A DNA stretch of 16,163 nt from DROE01 sp964569865 (GCA_964569865.1 CAZMVQ010000056.1:1-16163), one strand, 5' to 3'. Shown: positions 1-7,035, counted from the stretch's first letter. The notes: generated by a model not told the origin, from the letters alone. Numbers and translations are program-made.

Positions 1-12
1 TGCTCAATCCAT

Positions 13-1077
13 TCAGGCCGCTTTGGAGCGGAAAATTCCCGCCGCATAGCGATCTGCCATCTGGGACAGGCTTAATGGTTTGATCTTGTCGGCCATGCCA
101 GCGCAGCCAAACAATTCATTACGCTTGGCGCAAAGATCAACAACGCGTTTACGCCCCGGTTTAAGAATAGCGCGCAAGTCAAATGAGGAGCGATTATTGA
201 GCAAAAATTCACGCATGGAGCCACTTAATGCCATGCGAATATCGGTATCGATATTGATTTTTCTAACACCACATTTAATACCACGTTCCACCTCTTCCAG
301 CGGTACGCCAAAAGTCTGGGGGATATCACCGCCGTGCTGATTTATCAGGTCCTGCAAATATTGAGGGACCGTGGAAGCACCATGCATAACAAGGTGAGTA
401 TGGGGAAGTTTTTCGTGAATTTGCTCGATAACATTCATGGCCAAAATATCACCATTTGGACGGCGAGAGAATTTATAGGCACCATGGGAAGTGCCACAGG
501 CAACAGCTAAAGCATCAACGCCGGTGCAATTGACAAAATCACACGCTTCAGATGGATCAGTCAGCAATTGATTGCGCGCCAGCATGCCCTCAAACCCATG
601 GCCATCTTCTTTTTCTCCCATGCCGGTTTCCAGCGAGCCAAGCACACCAAGTTCGCCTTCAACAGAAATTCCGCGAGCATGGGCAACTTCAACAACCGAA
701 GAGGTTTCGGACACATTATAATCATACTCGGAGGGAGTTTTTGCATCGGCTTCTAAAGAGCCATCCATCATCACCGAGGTAAAGCCCATATCCATAGCCG
801 ACATGCAGGTATCAAGCTCGTTTCCGTGGTCAAGATGCATGCAGACCGGCAGATGCGGATAGGTTTCTGCCGCCGCCATAAACATGTGCTGCAAAAATTT
901 ATCACCCATATAATTGCGTGCTGTTCGCGAAGCCTGCAACAAAACCGGAGAGTTGGTTTTGTCAGCAGCTTCCATAACCGCCTGCATGGTTTCAAGATTG
1001 GTGATGTTAAAAGCGGGCATGCCATAGCCGTTTTCTGAAGCGTGATCCAAAAGCTGGCGAAGGGTGATCAAAGCCAT
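13..1077 (-). CDS. fba: Class II fructose-bisphosphate aldolase
   Basis: This cytoplasmic enzyme reversibly condenses glyceraldehyde-3-phosphate and dihydroxyacetone phosphate into fructose-1,6-bisphosphate, in glycolysis, gluconeogenesis and, in some organisms, the Calvin cycle. The 354-residue protein shows the zinc-dependent class II signature: HLDHG at 81-85 (catalytic Asp83, zinc ligand His84), GELGVLGSLE at 141-150, GTSHGAYKF at 195-203 (His198), MHGAS at 231-235 (His232) and NIDTDIR at 275-281. The length matches the class II form also called CbbA/FbaA. The ATG start follows a strong AGGAGA Shine-Dalgarno sequence. It lies downstream of pckA on the same strand but is separated by 232 bases holding two palindromic repeats, so it probably has its own promoter. 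No other Calvin-cycle gene is visible, so a gluconeogenic or glycolytic role is the simplest reading. The family is certain; the symbol (fba, fbaA or cbbA) is a naming choice. Confidence 0.95.
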   Translation of the reverse strand: MALITLRQLLDHASENGYGMPAFNITNLETMQAVMEAADKTNSPVLLQASRTARNYMGDKFLQHMFMAAAETYPHLPVCMHLDHGNELDTCMSAMDMGFTSVMMDGSLEADAKTPSEYDYNVSETSSVVEVAHARGISVEGELGVLGSLETGMGEKEDGHGFEGMLARNQLLTDPSEACDFVNCTGVDALAVACGTSHGAYKFSRRPNGDILAMNVIEQIHEKLPHTHLVMHGASTVPQYLQDLINQHGGDIPQTFGVPLEEVERGIKCGVRKINIDTDIRMALSGSMREFLLNNRSSFDLRAILKPGRKRVVDLCAKRNELFGCAGMADKIKPLSLSQMADRYAAGIFRSKAA

Positions 1078-1149
1078 GTTTTTCTCCTAAAAATCCTGTT
1101 TGTTTTGCCTATTTATGTGTTGGCAATCTGTAATTGGTGTACTTGCGAT

Positions 1150-1167
1150 CTTTGATTTCACTCAAAG
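1150..1167. promoter_or_regulatory. Small inverted repeat upstream of the aldolase gene
   Basis: CTTTGA and TCAAAG form perfect 6-bp arms around a 6-base spacer, about 75 bases before the aldolase ATG. The position would suit an operator or a small 5'-leader hairpin. The arms do not resemble the palindromes upstream of pckA. A 6-bp repeat can easily arise by chance, so this is only a candidate site. Confidence 0.2.
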
Positions 1168-1192
1168 GCTGTACGCATAGTTTTAATTTTGT

Positions 1193-1242
1193 TTTGTCGC
1201 GTTCCCGAAACAAAAAACCGGTACCCACTTTTTTTGGGAACG
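1193..1242. repeat. Palindromic intergenic repeat, copy 1 (50 bp)
   Basis: This is the first of two identical 50-bp units, 64 bp apart start to start. The outer arms CGTTCCC and GGGAACG pair perfectly. The adjoining A-rich and T-rich tracts extend the stem with a G-T pair and one mismatch, leaving a loop around the GGTACC core. The layout (short G/C arms, A-tract, ACCGGT core, T-tract) resembles palindromic repeats I recall between rhizobial genes with an AAGTGG...ACCGG core; that comparison is from memory. It lies downstream of pckA in the transcribed direction, so it could also work as an RNA hairpin at the 3' end of that message. Confidence 0.8.
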
Positions 1243-1256
1243 ATTATAAACATTTG

Positions 1257-1306
1257 TTTGTCGCGTTCCCGAAACAAAAAACCGGTACCCACTTTTTTTG
1301 GGAACG
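1257..1306. repeat. Palindromic intergenic repeat, copy 2 (50 bp)
   Basis: This is the second unit, identical to copy 1 over all 50 bases and separated from it by the 14 unrelated bases 1243-1256. It ends three bases beyond the pckA stop codon, so the pckA transcript would fold into a hairpin almost directly after translation ends. It could act as a transcription terminator or mRNA-stabilising element. Exact identity of both copies points to a recent duplication or insertion. Confidence 0.8.
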
Positions 1307-1309
1307 CTC

Positions 1310-2992
1310 CTAGTCAAAATCCGCAGCCCGAAGTTTCTTATAATTATCTTCAAATAATTTGAGCAATTTAGCTGCCTGCTCCGCATAGGCATCGCTGTCC
1401 TGCCAGGTCTGTTGCGGGTTAAGCAATTTATCTTCAATGCCATCAATGGCGGTTGGGACTTTTAAGCCGAACACCTCGTCCGTGCGATATTCAACATCAT
1501 CCAGATCACCGTTAAGGGCAGCTTCAAGCATCTTTCTCGTATCCTTTAAGGCCATGCGCTTGCCTTCTCCATAGGCTCCGCCGGTCCAGCCGGTATTAAG
1601 CAGCCAGCAGGTCGCCCCGGTTTCACCAAGGCGTTTTTGCAGCAACTGACCATAAACAGACGGGTTTCTGGCCATAAAGGGGGCACCAAAACAGGCGGAG
1701 AATGTAGCCTGAGGCTCTGTCACACCACGTTCGGTTCCGGCCAGTTTGGCGGTATACCCCGACAGGAAATAATAAATGGCCTGCTCCCGGGTCAGTTTTG
1801 CGATCGGGGGCAATACGCCAAAGGCATCAGCGGTCAGCAGTACAACATTTTTTGGAACAGAAGCCATTCCACTTTCAACGCGATTAGGAATTGCCGACAA
1901 AGGATAAGCGATTCGGGTATTTTCAGTAACGCTGGCATCGGCAAAATCCAGCTCGCCGGTTTTTGGATCAAGCGAAACATTTTCAAGAACCGTACCAGCC
2001 TGCAAGGTGGTAGCAAAAATTTCAGGCTCGCCTTCTTTAGTCAGATTGATGGCCTTGGCATAACATCCGCCCTCAAGATTAAACACACCATCCTTTGTCC
2101 AGCCATGCTCATCATCGCCAACCAAAGCACGCACGGGGGAAGTTGAAAGGGTGGTTTTTCCGGTTCCCGACAGGCCAAAAAACAGGGTGGTATCATCATT
2201 TTTGCCCACATTTGCCGAGCAATGCATGGGGAAAATATCTGCATCAGGGGCATGGTAATTAAACAGAGAGAATACGGATTTCTTAATCTCGCCCGCATAG
2301 GCAGTACCACATATCAGAACAATATTGCGCGAGAAATCCAGCGCAATACATGTGCTGGTTTTTGTGCCGTGACGAGCTGGATCGGCCTGAAAATCGGGCA
2401 TATGAACGATTGTTACATTGGCATCAAAGCTGCTTAGCTCTTTTTCGCTGGGGCGCAATAAAAGATGGCGGATAAACAAGGCATGCCAAGAACTTTCACT
2501 AAATACTTCAACGTCATAGCGATGGTTTTTGTCCGCTCCAGCAAATAATTGTTGTTGGAAAACCGTGCGGCCAATGGCGTGCTCAAGCATATCATCAAGC
2601 AACAGATCAAATGTATTTGACGTCATGGAATTGGTATTATCCCACCAAACAGTATCGGTGGTTTTTTGATCCATAACGATATATTTATCCCCTGCCGAAC
2701 GACCGGTGAATTTGCCGGTCGAGGCAACAAGAGCGCCATGTTTGGTCTCAATAACCTCGCCACGGCGCAGGGCATGGCCAACAAGAGACTGGGTGACATC
2801 ATTGAGATGCACAAGTCTGGCATTGCGATATATCTGATTGCTCACATCATCATTGTTAAACTGGTAGGAATTGTCGTTGCCCACGGAAACACCTTCTGAA
2901 ACATCTTGTCCCACGGAAGTATCTTGTCCCACAGAAGTATCTTGGGATTGGGTGGTTTGAGAAACACTCATTTTGCTCTGAGAAACACTCAT
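1310..2992 (-). CDS. pckA: Phosphoenolpyruvate carboxykinase (ATP)
   Basis: The enzyme converts oxaloacetate and ATP to phosphoenolpyruvate, CO2 and ADP, the first committed step of gluconeogenesis from TCA-cycle intermediates. The 560-residue cytoplasmic protein carries GRSAGDKY at 97-104, the kinase-1a P-loop GLSGTGKT at 273-280, the metal-binding GDDEHGW at 292-298, and conserved LTADAFGVLPP and LNTGWTGG blocks. About 50 N-terminal residues before the conserved IYRNARLVHLND are low complexity and rich in Ser, Gln, Asp, Val and Gly, making the protein longer than the usual 535-540 residues. That stretch contains a repeated QDTSVG unit and a duplicated MSVSQ, which places two in-frame ATG codons (2990-2992 and 2969-2971) in identical contexts. 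The first has a plausible AGG about ten bases upstream. Two operator-like palindromes lie upstream. Function is certain; the exact start is not. Confidence 0.97.
   Translation of the reverse strand: MSVSQSKMSVSQTTQSQDTSVGQDTSVGQDVSEGVSVGNDNSYQFNNDDVSNQIYRNARLVHLNDVTQSLVGHALRRGEVIETKHGALVASTGKFTGRSAGDKYIVMDQKTTDTVWWDNTNSMTSNTFDLLLDDMLEHAIGRTVFQQQLFAGADKNHRYDVEVFSESSWHALFIRHLLLRPSEKELSSFDANVTIVHMPDFQADPARHGTKTSTCIALDFSRNIVLICGTAYAGEIKKSVFSLFNYHAPDADIFPMHCSANVGKNDDTTLFFGLSGTGKTTLSTSPVRALVGDDEHGWTKDGVFNLEGGCYAKAINLTKEGEPEIFATTLQAGTVLENVSLDPKTGELDFADASVTENTRIAYPLSAIPNRVESGMASVPKNVVLLTADAFGVLPPIAKLTREQAIYYFLSGYTAKLAGTERGVTEPQATFSACFGAPFMARNPSVYGQLLQKRLGETGATCWLLNTGWTGGAYGEGKRMALKDTRKMLEAALNGDLDDVEYRTDEVFGLKVPTAIDGIEDKLLNPQQTWQDSDAYAEQAAKLLKLFEDNYKKLRAADFD
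2903..2938. repeat. Two 18-bp tandem repeats inside pckA
   Basis: Units 2903-2920 and 2921-2938 differ at one base, and a partial third begins at 2939. They encode the repeated QDTSVG residues of the PEP carboxykinase N-terminal extension. Because 18 is a multiple of three, gain or loss of a unit keeps the reading frame. Confidence 0.85.
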
Positions 2993-2995
2993 TTT
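2958..2995. repeat. 17-bp direct repeat duplicating the pckA start region
   Basis: The 17 bases at 2958-2974 recur exactly at 2979-2995, a period of 21 bases. Each copy carries an ATG and the codons that follow, so the protein begins MSVSQSKMSVSQ and has two in-frame start codons seven codons apart. Confidence 0.85.
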
Positions 2996-3079
2996 CTTAT
3001 CGCCTGTTATAAAATCTAATGCCTGAGAAAAAAACTATACTGTTGCAAGTTTTATGACATCCACTCGTAAAGTCATTTT

Positions 3080-3095
3080 TTGCATACGCATGCAA
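3080..3095. promoter_or_regulatory. Operator-like palindrome O1 upstream of pckA
   Basis: TTGCATACGCATGCAA is a 16-bp palindrome with one mismatched pair and a C-G dinucleotide at its centre, the form expected of a LacI-family operator. It lies 87 bases before the first pckA ATG and 25 bp centre to centre from a second, perfect copy. A LacI-type gene ends just upstream. The likely role is control of pckA, by repression or activation. A possible -10 element (TATAGT on the minus strand, 3034-3039) lies between the sites and the gene, without a convincing -35. Confidence 0.65.
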
Positions 3096-3104
3096 TAGAT
3101 GTTT

Positions 3105-3120
3105 TTGCATGCGCATGCAA
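3105..3120. promoter_or_regulatory. Operator-like palindrome O2 upstream of pckA
   Basis: TTGCATGCGCATGCAA is a perfect 16-bp palindrome with central C-G, differing from O1 at one base. It starts nine bases after O1 ends and stops eight bases short of the LacI-family gene's stop codon. The pair suggests two regulator dimers, or one tetramer, binding side by side. Confidence 0.7.
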
Positions 3121-3128
3121 CAGTAAAT

Positions 3129-4193
3129 TTATGAGCGCCAGACTTTTTTTCCATCAATGGTAAATATGGAGTTTTTGGGTAACCTGGCTGACCCGCGCAA
3201 AATCAGCTCCCCCCTCACCTCGCGCCGCATGGCCCGGCGACCCGGATGGGCAATCTGCTGATCAATGATCTTGATGGCCTCTTCTGCAAGGGCAGCGGCA
3301 GGTTGGGAATAGGTGGTCAAATCATAGGCGGAGTGGGAAGCTTCTGGCACATCATCCACGCCAACGATGGAAATATCCTGAGGAACATTTAAGCCAAACT
3401 CTCGCCGCACCACATCCAAAGCGGCAAAAGCCATATAGTCCGACGCACAAAATATGGCATCAACGGGTTTTTTGGAGTTCAAAATCTGGCGGGTAGCAGC
3501 CGCTGCCCCTTCAAAAGAATAGTCGCCAAACGCCACCTGCACTTCAGGAAAACCCAGTGATTTGAGATGAGAGGCAAAAGCATGTTGGCGAATTTGGCTG
3601 GTGTTAGAATCTTTTGTGCCGCCGATAAAGGCAAAATTCTTGTGACCTCCGGCAATCAAAAACTGAGCGATCTGCTCGGCAGCTTTTTGATTCTCTCCCC
3701 TGACGGTGGAAATCCCAGAAATCTTGCTCTCACGGTTGATCTGCACAATGGGAATGCCGTTTTTCTGGCACTGGTCAGTCAATTCAATGGAGGCGGTGGT
3801 GGCGGTGAGGATCAGGGCATCAACCTGATAGCTTAAAACCCGCTCCAATTCCGGGTCGGCAGTGCCATCGATCTTGGTGGTGAACAACAAGATATGGCGA
3901 CCGGTATCACGAAGACGTTCCGAAAGCTCTTTGACCACCTGAGCATAAAACGGGTTTTCTAGATTGGAAATGGCAAGGGCGACAATGTTGGAGCGGCTGG
4001 TGGCTAGCGAGCGAGCCATCAGGTTGGTCTGGTAACCGATTTTTTGCGCAGCTTTTAGAATTTTTTCTCTGGTGTTTTTAGCCACACTCGCGCCAGGGGT
4101 GAAAGCGCGCGAAACCGCCGACTGGGAAACCCCGGCCAGTTTGGCGACATCAGTTTCTGTGGGCGCACGACGCACCCGCACTTTTTTCTGCAC
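3129..4193 (-). CDS. LacI-family transcriptional regulator, probable regulator of pckA
   Basis: This 354-residue DNA-binding protein has the classical LacI architecture. The N-terminal helix-turn-helix spans about 12-37 (TDVAKLAGVSQSAVSRAF), the hinge helix about 57-69 (LMARSLATSRSN), and a periplasmic-binding-protein-like effector domain follows from about 70, starting NIVALAISNLENPFYAQVV. It should bind DNA as a dimer and respond to a small metabolite, here unknown. The start is GTG (4191-4193) with only a weak purine-rich leader; the nearby upstream ATG is out of frame. The gene lies upstream of pckA on the same strand with paired operator-like palindromes between them. From memory, Sinorhizobium meliloti PckR is a LacI-type regulator of pckA and gluconeogenesis. 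This protein could be its orthologue, but I cannot show that by eye, so no symbol is given. Confidence 0.93.
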   Translation of the reverse strand: MQKKVRVRRAPTETDVAKLAGVSQSAVSRAFTPGASVAKNTREKILKAAQKIGYQTNLMARSLATSRSNIVALAISNLENPFYAQVVKELSERLRDTGRHILLFTTKIDGTADPELERVLSYQVDALILTATTASIELTDQCQKNGIPIVQINRESKISGISTVRGENQKAAEQIAQFLIAGGHKNFAFIGGTKDSNTSQIRQHAFASHLKSLGFPEVQVAFGDYSFEGAAAATRQILNSKKPVDAIFCASDYMAFAALDVVRREFGLNVPQDISIVGVDDVPEASHSAYDLTTYSQPAAALAEEAIKIIDQQIAHPGRRAMRREVRGELILRGSARLPKNSIFTIDGKKVWRS

Positions 4194-4259
4194 GAATTTT
4201 CTTTCGCTTTTTCATTTTCAAAAATCACTGATTTGCACATAATAGTCACAAACACAGAT

Positions 4260-4272
4260 TTTGCACTGCAAA
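4260..4272. promoter_or_regulatory. Possible operator upstream of the LacI-family gene
   Basis: TTTGCA-C-TGCAAA is a perfect 6+1+6 inverted repeat 67 bases before the regulator's GTG start. A further TTTGCAC lies at 4232-4238. The half-site resembles the TTGCA arms of the pckA palindromes, but the spacing is odd and lacks the central CG. It could be an autoregulatory site or one for another protein. Confidence 0.3.
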
Positions 4273-4299
4273 TGGGCAAATATGTTGTGGAGCAAAAAC

Positions 4300-4322
4300 C
4301 TGAATTTCAACAGAAAATTCAG
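4300..4322 (-). terminator. Possible weak terminator after the glycosyltransferase gene
   Basis: CTGAATTT and AAATTCAG form a perfect 8-bp stem around a 7-base loop. On the minus strand it is followed by GTTTTTG, giving a short U tract. It lies 66 bases past the glycosyltransferase stop, before the LacI-type gene. The stem is A/T-rich, so termination may be inefficient. The rest of 4194-4388 holds only short repeated TGTAATTTTG and GCTGTAA words. Confidence 0.4.
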
Positions 4323-4388
4323 CGGTGTCGTTCTGCTGTAAAAATTGGTGTAATTTTGCTGTAAATTCGCTGTAATTTTGTTGCGATT

Positions 4389-5129
4389 TTATTGGGGGCG
4401 CACGTCGGAATAATTCTTGGTATATGGCTTGCCAAAAAACGTCACCCAAAGATAATTAAGGGTATAAGTTCCCGCAGTTTTAAAAACCCCCTCCCCCTCA
4501 AGTCGACGGCCAGAAGTGTACATGGGCAACTTAAAGGTCCACTTCACCGGACCAACCTTGTGCAGGCGCATGGCCACATCGGTATCTTCCCCATAAAAGG
4601 CAATTGAGCGATCAAAACCACCAACCTTGTTCCACGCACTGCGCTTGAGAACAAAATTGCCCCCTTGAATCATCGAGCCGACCCTAAAGACAAAACGGTT
4701 TAAAAGATAAAGCACATAGGCAAAATAATAGAACCCACGTACCAAAGCCCGGTTATACCAAGCCATATCGTGATAAACATATGGACCACTTAAGGCCACC
4801 AGATCGGAGCGTTTTTCAAACGTTGTTAAAACTGTGGTGATCCAACCCTCAGGCAATTGGGTATCGGCATCGATATTGGCCACAAGTTCAGCCGTTGACG
4901 CTTCAAATCCTGCATGACGGGCATGCACCAGCCCCTTTTTGCTTTCAAATACCACCTTAACTCCGGCAAAACTGCTGGCGATTTCAGCAGTTTTATCGGT
5001 TGATGCATTGTTGACAACAATGATCTCAACATCAGCGCCAGAGCGCTCAACCTCCCTGATCACCGACTTGAGACAGTCGCCAATCAGCAATTCTTCATTG
5101 TAGGCGGGAATGACGAATGCCAAATCCAT
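4389..5129 (-). CDS. Family 2 glycosyltransferase (GT-A fold)
   Basis: The protein should transfer a sugar from a nucleotide-sugar donor to an acceptor at the cytoplasmic face of the membrane; donor and acceptor cannot be read from the sequence. The 246 residues begin with the GT2 hallmark VIPAYNEE (6-13). A nucleotide-binding VNNASTDKT follows at 39-47, then the metal-binding IDADT (86-90), GGNF (156-159) and the probable catalytic-acid region YGEDTD (179-184). A hydrophobic stretch at about 132-150 may touch the membrane. The ATG has a strong GGAG eight bases upstream. The gene follows the tauE-like gene by 48 bases on the same strand and may be the last gene of the TRAP operon, although a glycosyltransferase has no obvious link to transport. 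No other polysaccharide gene is nearby. Family assignment is firm; the biological role is unknown. Confidence 0.9.
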   Translation of the reverse strand: MDLAFVIPAYNEELLIGDCLKSVIREVERSGADVEIIVVNNASTDKTAEIASSFAGVKVVFESKKGLVHARHAGFEASTAELVANIDADTQLPEGWITTVLTTFEKRSDLVALSGPYVYHDMAWYNRALVRGFYYFAYVLYLLNRFVFRVGSMIQGGNFVLKRSAWNKVGGFDRSIAFYGEDTDVAMRLHKVGPVKWTFKLPMYTSGRRLEGEGVFKTAGTYTLNYLWVTFFGKPYTKNYSDVRPQ

Positions 5130-5177
5130 ACACGTTCTCCAAAATCATCGAACCTGATTTGTTTATTGCTTTAGCCT

Positions 5178-5912
5178 CTAGAAAACAAGCAAGCGAATTA
5201 TGGCAATTATTACGGCGGTGCGAATAAGCCATGTGAACATGTTTAGATTTATCATCTTTAGCACCTTGATGCCAAGCCATGCACCGGCCAAAATTATCGG
5301 TATGGCATATAGATTTAGGGTCAATGTCTCAGGTGTTATCAGACCTAAACTAACGGAAAACGGCAATTTCATAATATTCATAACCAGAAAAAACCATGAT
5401 CTGGTGCCGACAAACTTCTCTTTGCTCAAACCCATTTGCAAAAGAAAAATACTAAAAACCGGCCCGGCCGCATTGGCAACCATAGACGCGGCTCCAGCAA
5501 ATATCCCAACAATTGAAGTTACCAGCCAGCCCCCAAATTGGCGCTTACCGCCATATTCAATAGCCAGATTTATCAATAACATGACCAGAATTATCGCCCC
5601 GATCAGTTTTTGGAAGAACTCAGGGGGGGCAAGATCCACAATGAAAAAGCCAACAATAACCCCGATAATGGTGGCCGGAAACAGTTTGATCAGAATGGAC
5701 CATTGGCAATTTCGACGATAATAAATCACCGCCACAATGTCGGCAACAATAAGCATCGGCAATAAAATACCCGGAGATGCCTTGCCCGGAAAGGCCAGCG
5801 CAGCCAGCAAAACCGCCAATATGCCAACCCCGCCGACCGAGGTTTTGGTAAAACCGATTAATGCTGCGGCACTTAGATAATAAAATACCTGCAAACTGCT
5901 CAGATCAAAAAT
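5178..5912 (-). CDS. TauE/SafE-family anion exporter (putative sulfite exporter)
   Basis: This is an inner-membrane permease of the TauE/SafE family, whose characterised members are linked to export of sulfite or uptake and export of organosulfur anions. It is almost wholly hydrophobic, with about seven or eight membrane spans. Family-typical features are the N-terminal LIGFTKTSVGGVG motif and the internal GIFAGAASMVANAAGPV repeat of it. The first conventional start is TTG at 5892-5894, giving 238 residues, but it has no ribosome-binding site at useful distance. A strong GAGAGGA lies six bases before an in-frame ATT at 5910-5912, and starting there adds MFDLSS, a better match to the usual N-terminus; I annotate from that codon as a hypothesis. 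The gene is 38 bases after dctP on this start, or 56 on the TTG, and is very likely co-transcribed with the TRAP genes. The exported anion is unknown. Confidence 0.85.
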   Translation of the reverse strand: MFDLSSLQVFYYLSAAALIGFTKTSVGGVGILAVLLAALAFPGKASPGILLPMLIVADIVAVIYYRRNCQWSILIKLFPATIIGVIVGFFIVDLAPPEFFQKLIGAIILVMLLINLAIEYGGKRQFGGWLVTSIVGIFAGAASMVANAAGPVFSIFLLQMGLSKEKFVGTRSWFFLVMNIMKLPFSVSLGLITPETLTLNLYAIPIILAGAWLGIKVLKMINLNMFTWLIRTAVIIAIIRLLVF

Positions 5913-5918
5913 TAGCTG

Positions 5919-5927
5919 TCCTCTCCC
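5919..5927 (-). promoter_or_regulatory. Strong Shine-Dalgarno sequence for the tauE-like gene
   Basis: GGGAGAGGA on the minus strand is the only good ribosome-binding site between dctP and the exporter gene. It is six bases from an in-frame ATT, 15 from an in-frame CTG and 24 from the TTG start, so its spacing favours the ATT codon. Confidence 0.6.
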
Positions 5928-5950
5928 GCAAACCGTTAAATATCAATAGT

Positions 5951-6976
5951 TTATGGGGAGGAATATTGCTCAACCAATGATTTGGCAGCGTCATAAAGCA
6001 TTTTGCCGTTCGGAGTTTCTTCAATCCACTTGTCAATCGTTGGCTGGGCCGCCTGTTTCCAGCGCGCAGTTTCTATCGCGTCCAGAGTAATGATGGAATT
6101 GCCAAGTTTTTGGGCCACATCTTGGCCGATGAAATCTCCCGCATCCATGGCAGCACCAAATTGAGCCGCGACATCAGCGCCGGAATTATCGTCAATTATC
6201 TGGCGCAAATCAGCCGGTAGAGCATTATAGCTGTCTTTATTCATCACCAAAGCAAAGGTCTGGGTATAAAGACCATTGGCACCGCTAAAGCCGGTATGGT
6301 TGCTCACCAATTCACTAATGGCAAAGGCTGTTGTTACCTCCCAAGGGATGGTGGTGCCTGAGATCACGCCGGTGCTCAATGCTTCGGGAACCGAAGGCAG
6401 GGGCATACCAATCGGCTCGGCCCCAAGATCGGCAAGCATCTGATTGATGATTCTGGAACCGCCGCGAATTTTGCGACCCGCCAAATCTTCAAGCGAGGTA
6501 AGCGGTTCGCGCACATGAAATAGGCCGGGACCATGGGTATGGGCGGCAATTAATTGCACGGCTTTAAATTCATCCATGGCATATTTTTCGATATATTCCT
6601 GAAAGGCGCGAGAAGTGTTTTCACCATTGGTGACCATGAACGGGGTCTCGAACACTTCGGATTTGGGGAAACGTCCCGGCGTATATCCAAGCACTGTCCA
6701 TATGATATCAGCCACACCTTCGCGGGCCTGATCAAACAATTGCGGGGGCGCTCCGCCCAGTTGCATGGAGGGGTAGATTTCAATTTTTATCCGCCCATCA
6801 GAGGCTTCTTCAATCCGCTTGGCCCATGGAGCAATGGCATTGGCTGGAATTGTTGATGTGGAGGGCAAAAAATGATGCAGACGCAAGGTGAATTGCTCCC
6901 CCTGCTGGGCTATGGTTGGGACAATGAGAATTAACCAAAGGCATAGAGCGCCGAAAAACCTATAAATTATATTCAT
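5951..6976 (-). CDS. dctP: TRAP transporter substrate-binding protein (DctP family)
   Basis: This periplasmic solute receptor captures an organic anion and delivers it to the TRAP membrane subunits encoded just upstream. The 341-residue precursor has a signal peptide at about 1-24: a charged MNIIYR start, a hydrophobic core and likely cleavage after TIA. The mature part shows the DctP fold signature, including LRLHHFLP near the mature N-terminus and AGRKIRGGSR at 166-175, whose Arg171 is in the position that usually salt-bridges the substrate carboxylate. VPEALSTGVISGTT at about 196-209 is also typical. An AAGGA Shine-Dalgarno sequence lies eight bases before the ATG. It is the third gene of the operon, 59 bases after dctM; such gaps often allow the receptor to be made in excess. 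Substrate is not deducible by eye; carboxylates or sulfonates are the usual ligands. Confidence 0.94.
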   Translation of the reverse strand: MNIIYRFFGALCLWLILIVPTIAQQGEQFTLRLHHFLPSTSTIPANAIAPWAKRIEEASDGRIKIEIYPSMQLGGAPPQLFDQAREGVADIIWTVLGYTPGRFPKSEVFETPFMVTNGENTSRAFQEYIEKYAMDEFKAVQLIAAHTHGPGLFHVREPLTSLEDLAGRKIRGGSRIINQMLADLGAEPIGMPLPSVPEALSTGVISGTTIPWEVTTAFAISELVSNHTGFSGANGLYTQTFALVMNKDSYNALPADLRQIIDDNSGADVAAQFGAAMDAGDFIGQDVAQKLGNSIITLDAIETARWKQAAQPTIDKWIEETPNGKMLYDAAKSLVEQYSSP

Positions 6977-7035
6977 GGCAATGTTCCTTATTCCAAATAA
7001 TCAATTCCCGATAACCTGATTCGCTGCTATTCGGC

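Noticed and set aside
1193..1306. The paired 50-bp repeats as a minimal CRISPR array
   Set aside because: There are only two units, the spacer is 14 bases, the repeat is a long hairpin, and no cas gene is present.
1637..2146. A 169-codon plus-strand frame inside pckA
   Set aside because: It is antisense to a highly conserved part of PEP carboxykinase, including the kinase motifs, and shows no recognisable domain or ribosome-binding site.
4246..4449. A 67-codon minus-strand frame between the LacI-type gene and the glycosyltransferase
   Set aside because: It overlaps the glycosyltransferase 3' end and the probable regulator promoter, and shows no domain.
5200..5721. A 173-codon plus-strand frame opposite the tauE-like gene
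   Set aside because: It is a shadow of a strongly hydrophobic gene on the other strand; the translation shows no family feature.
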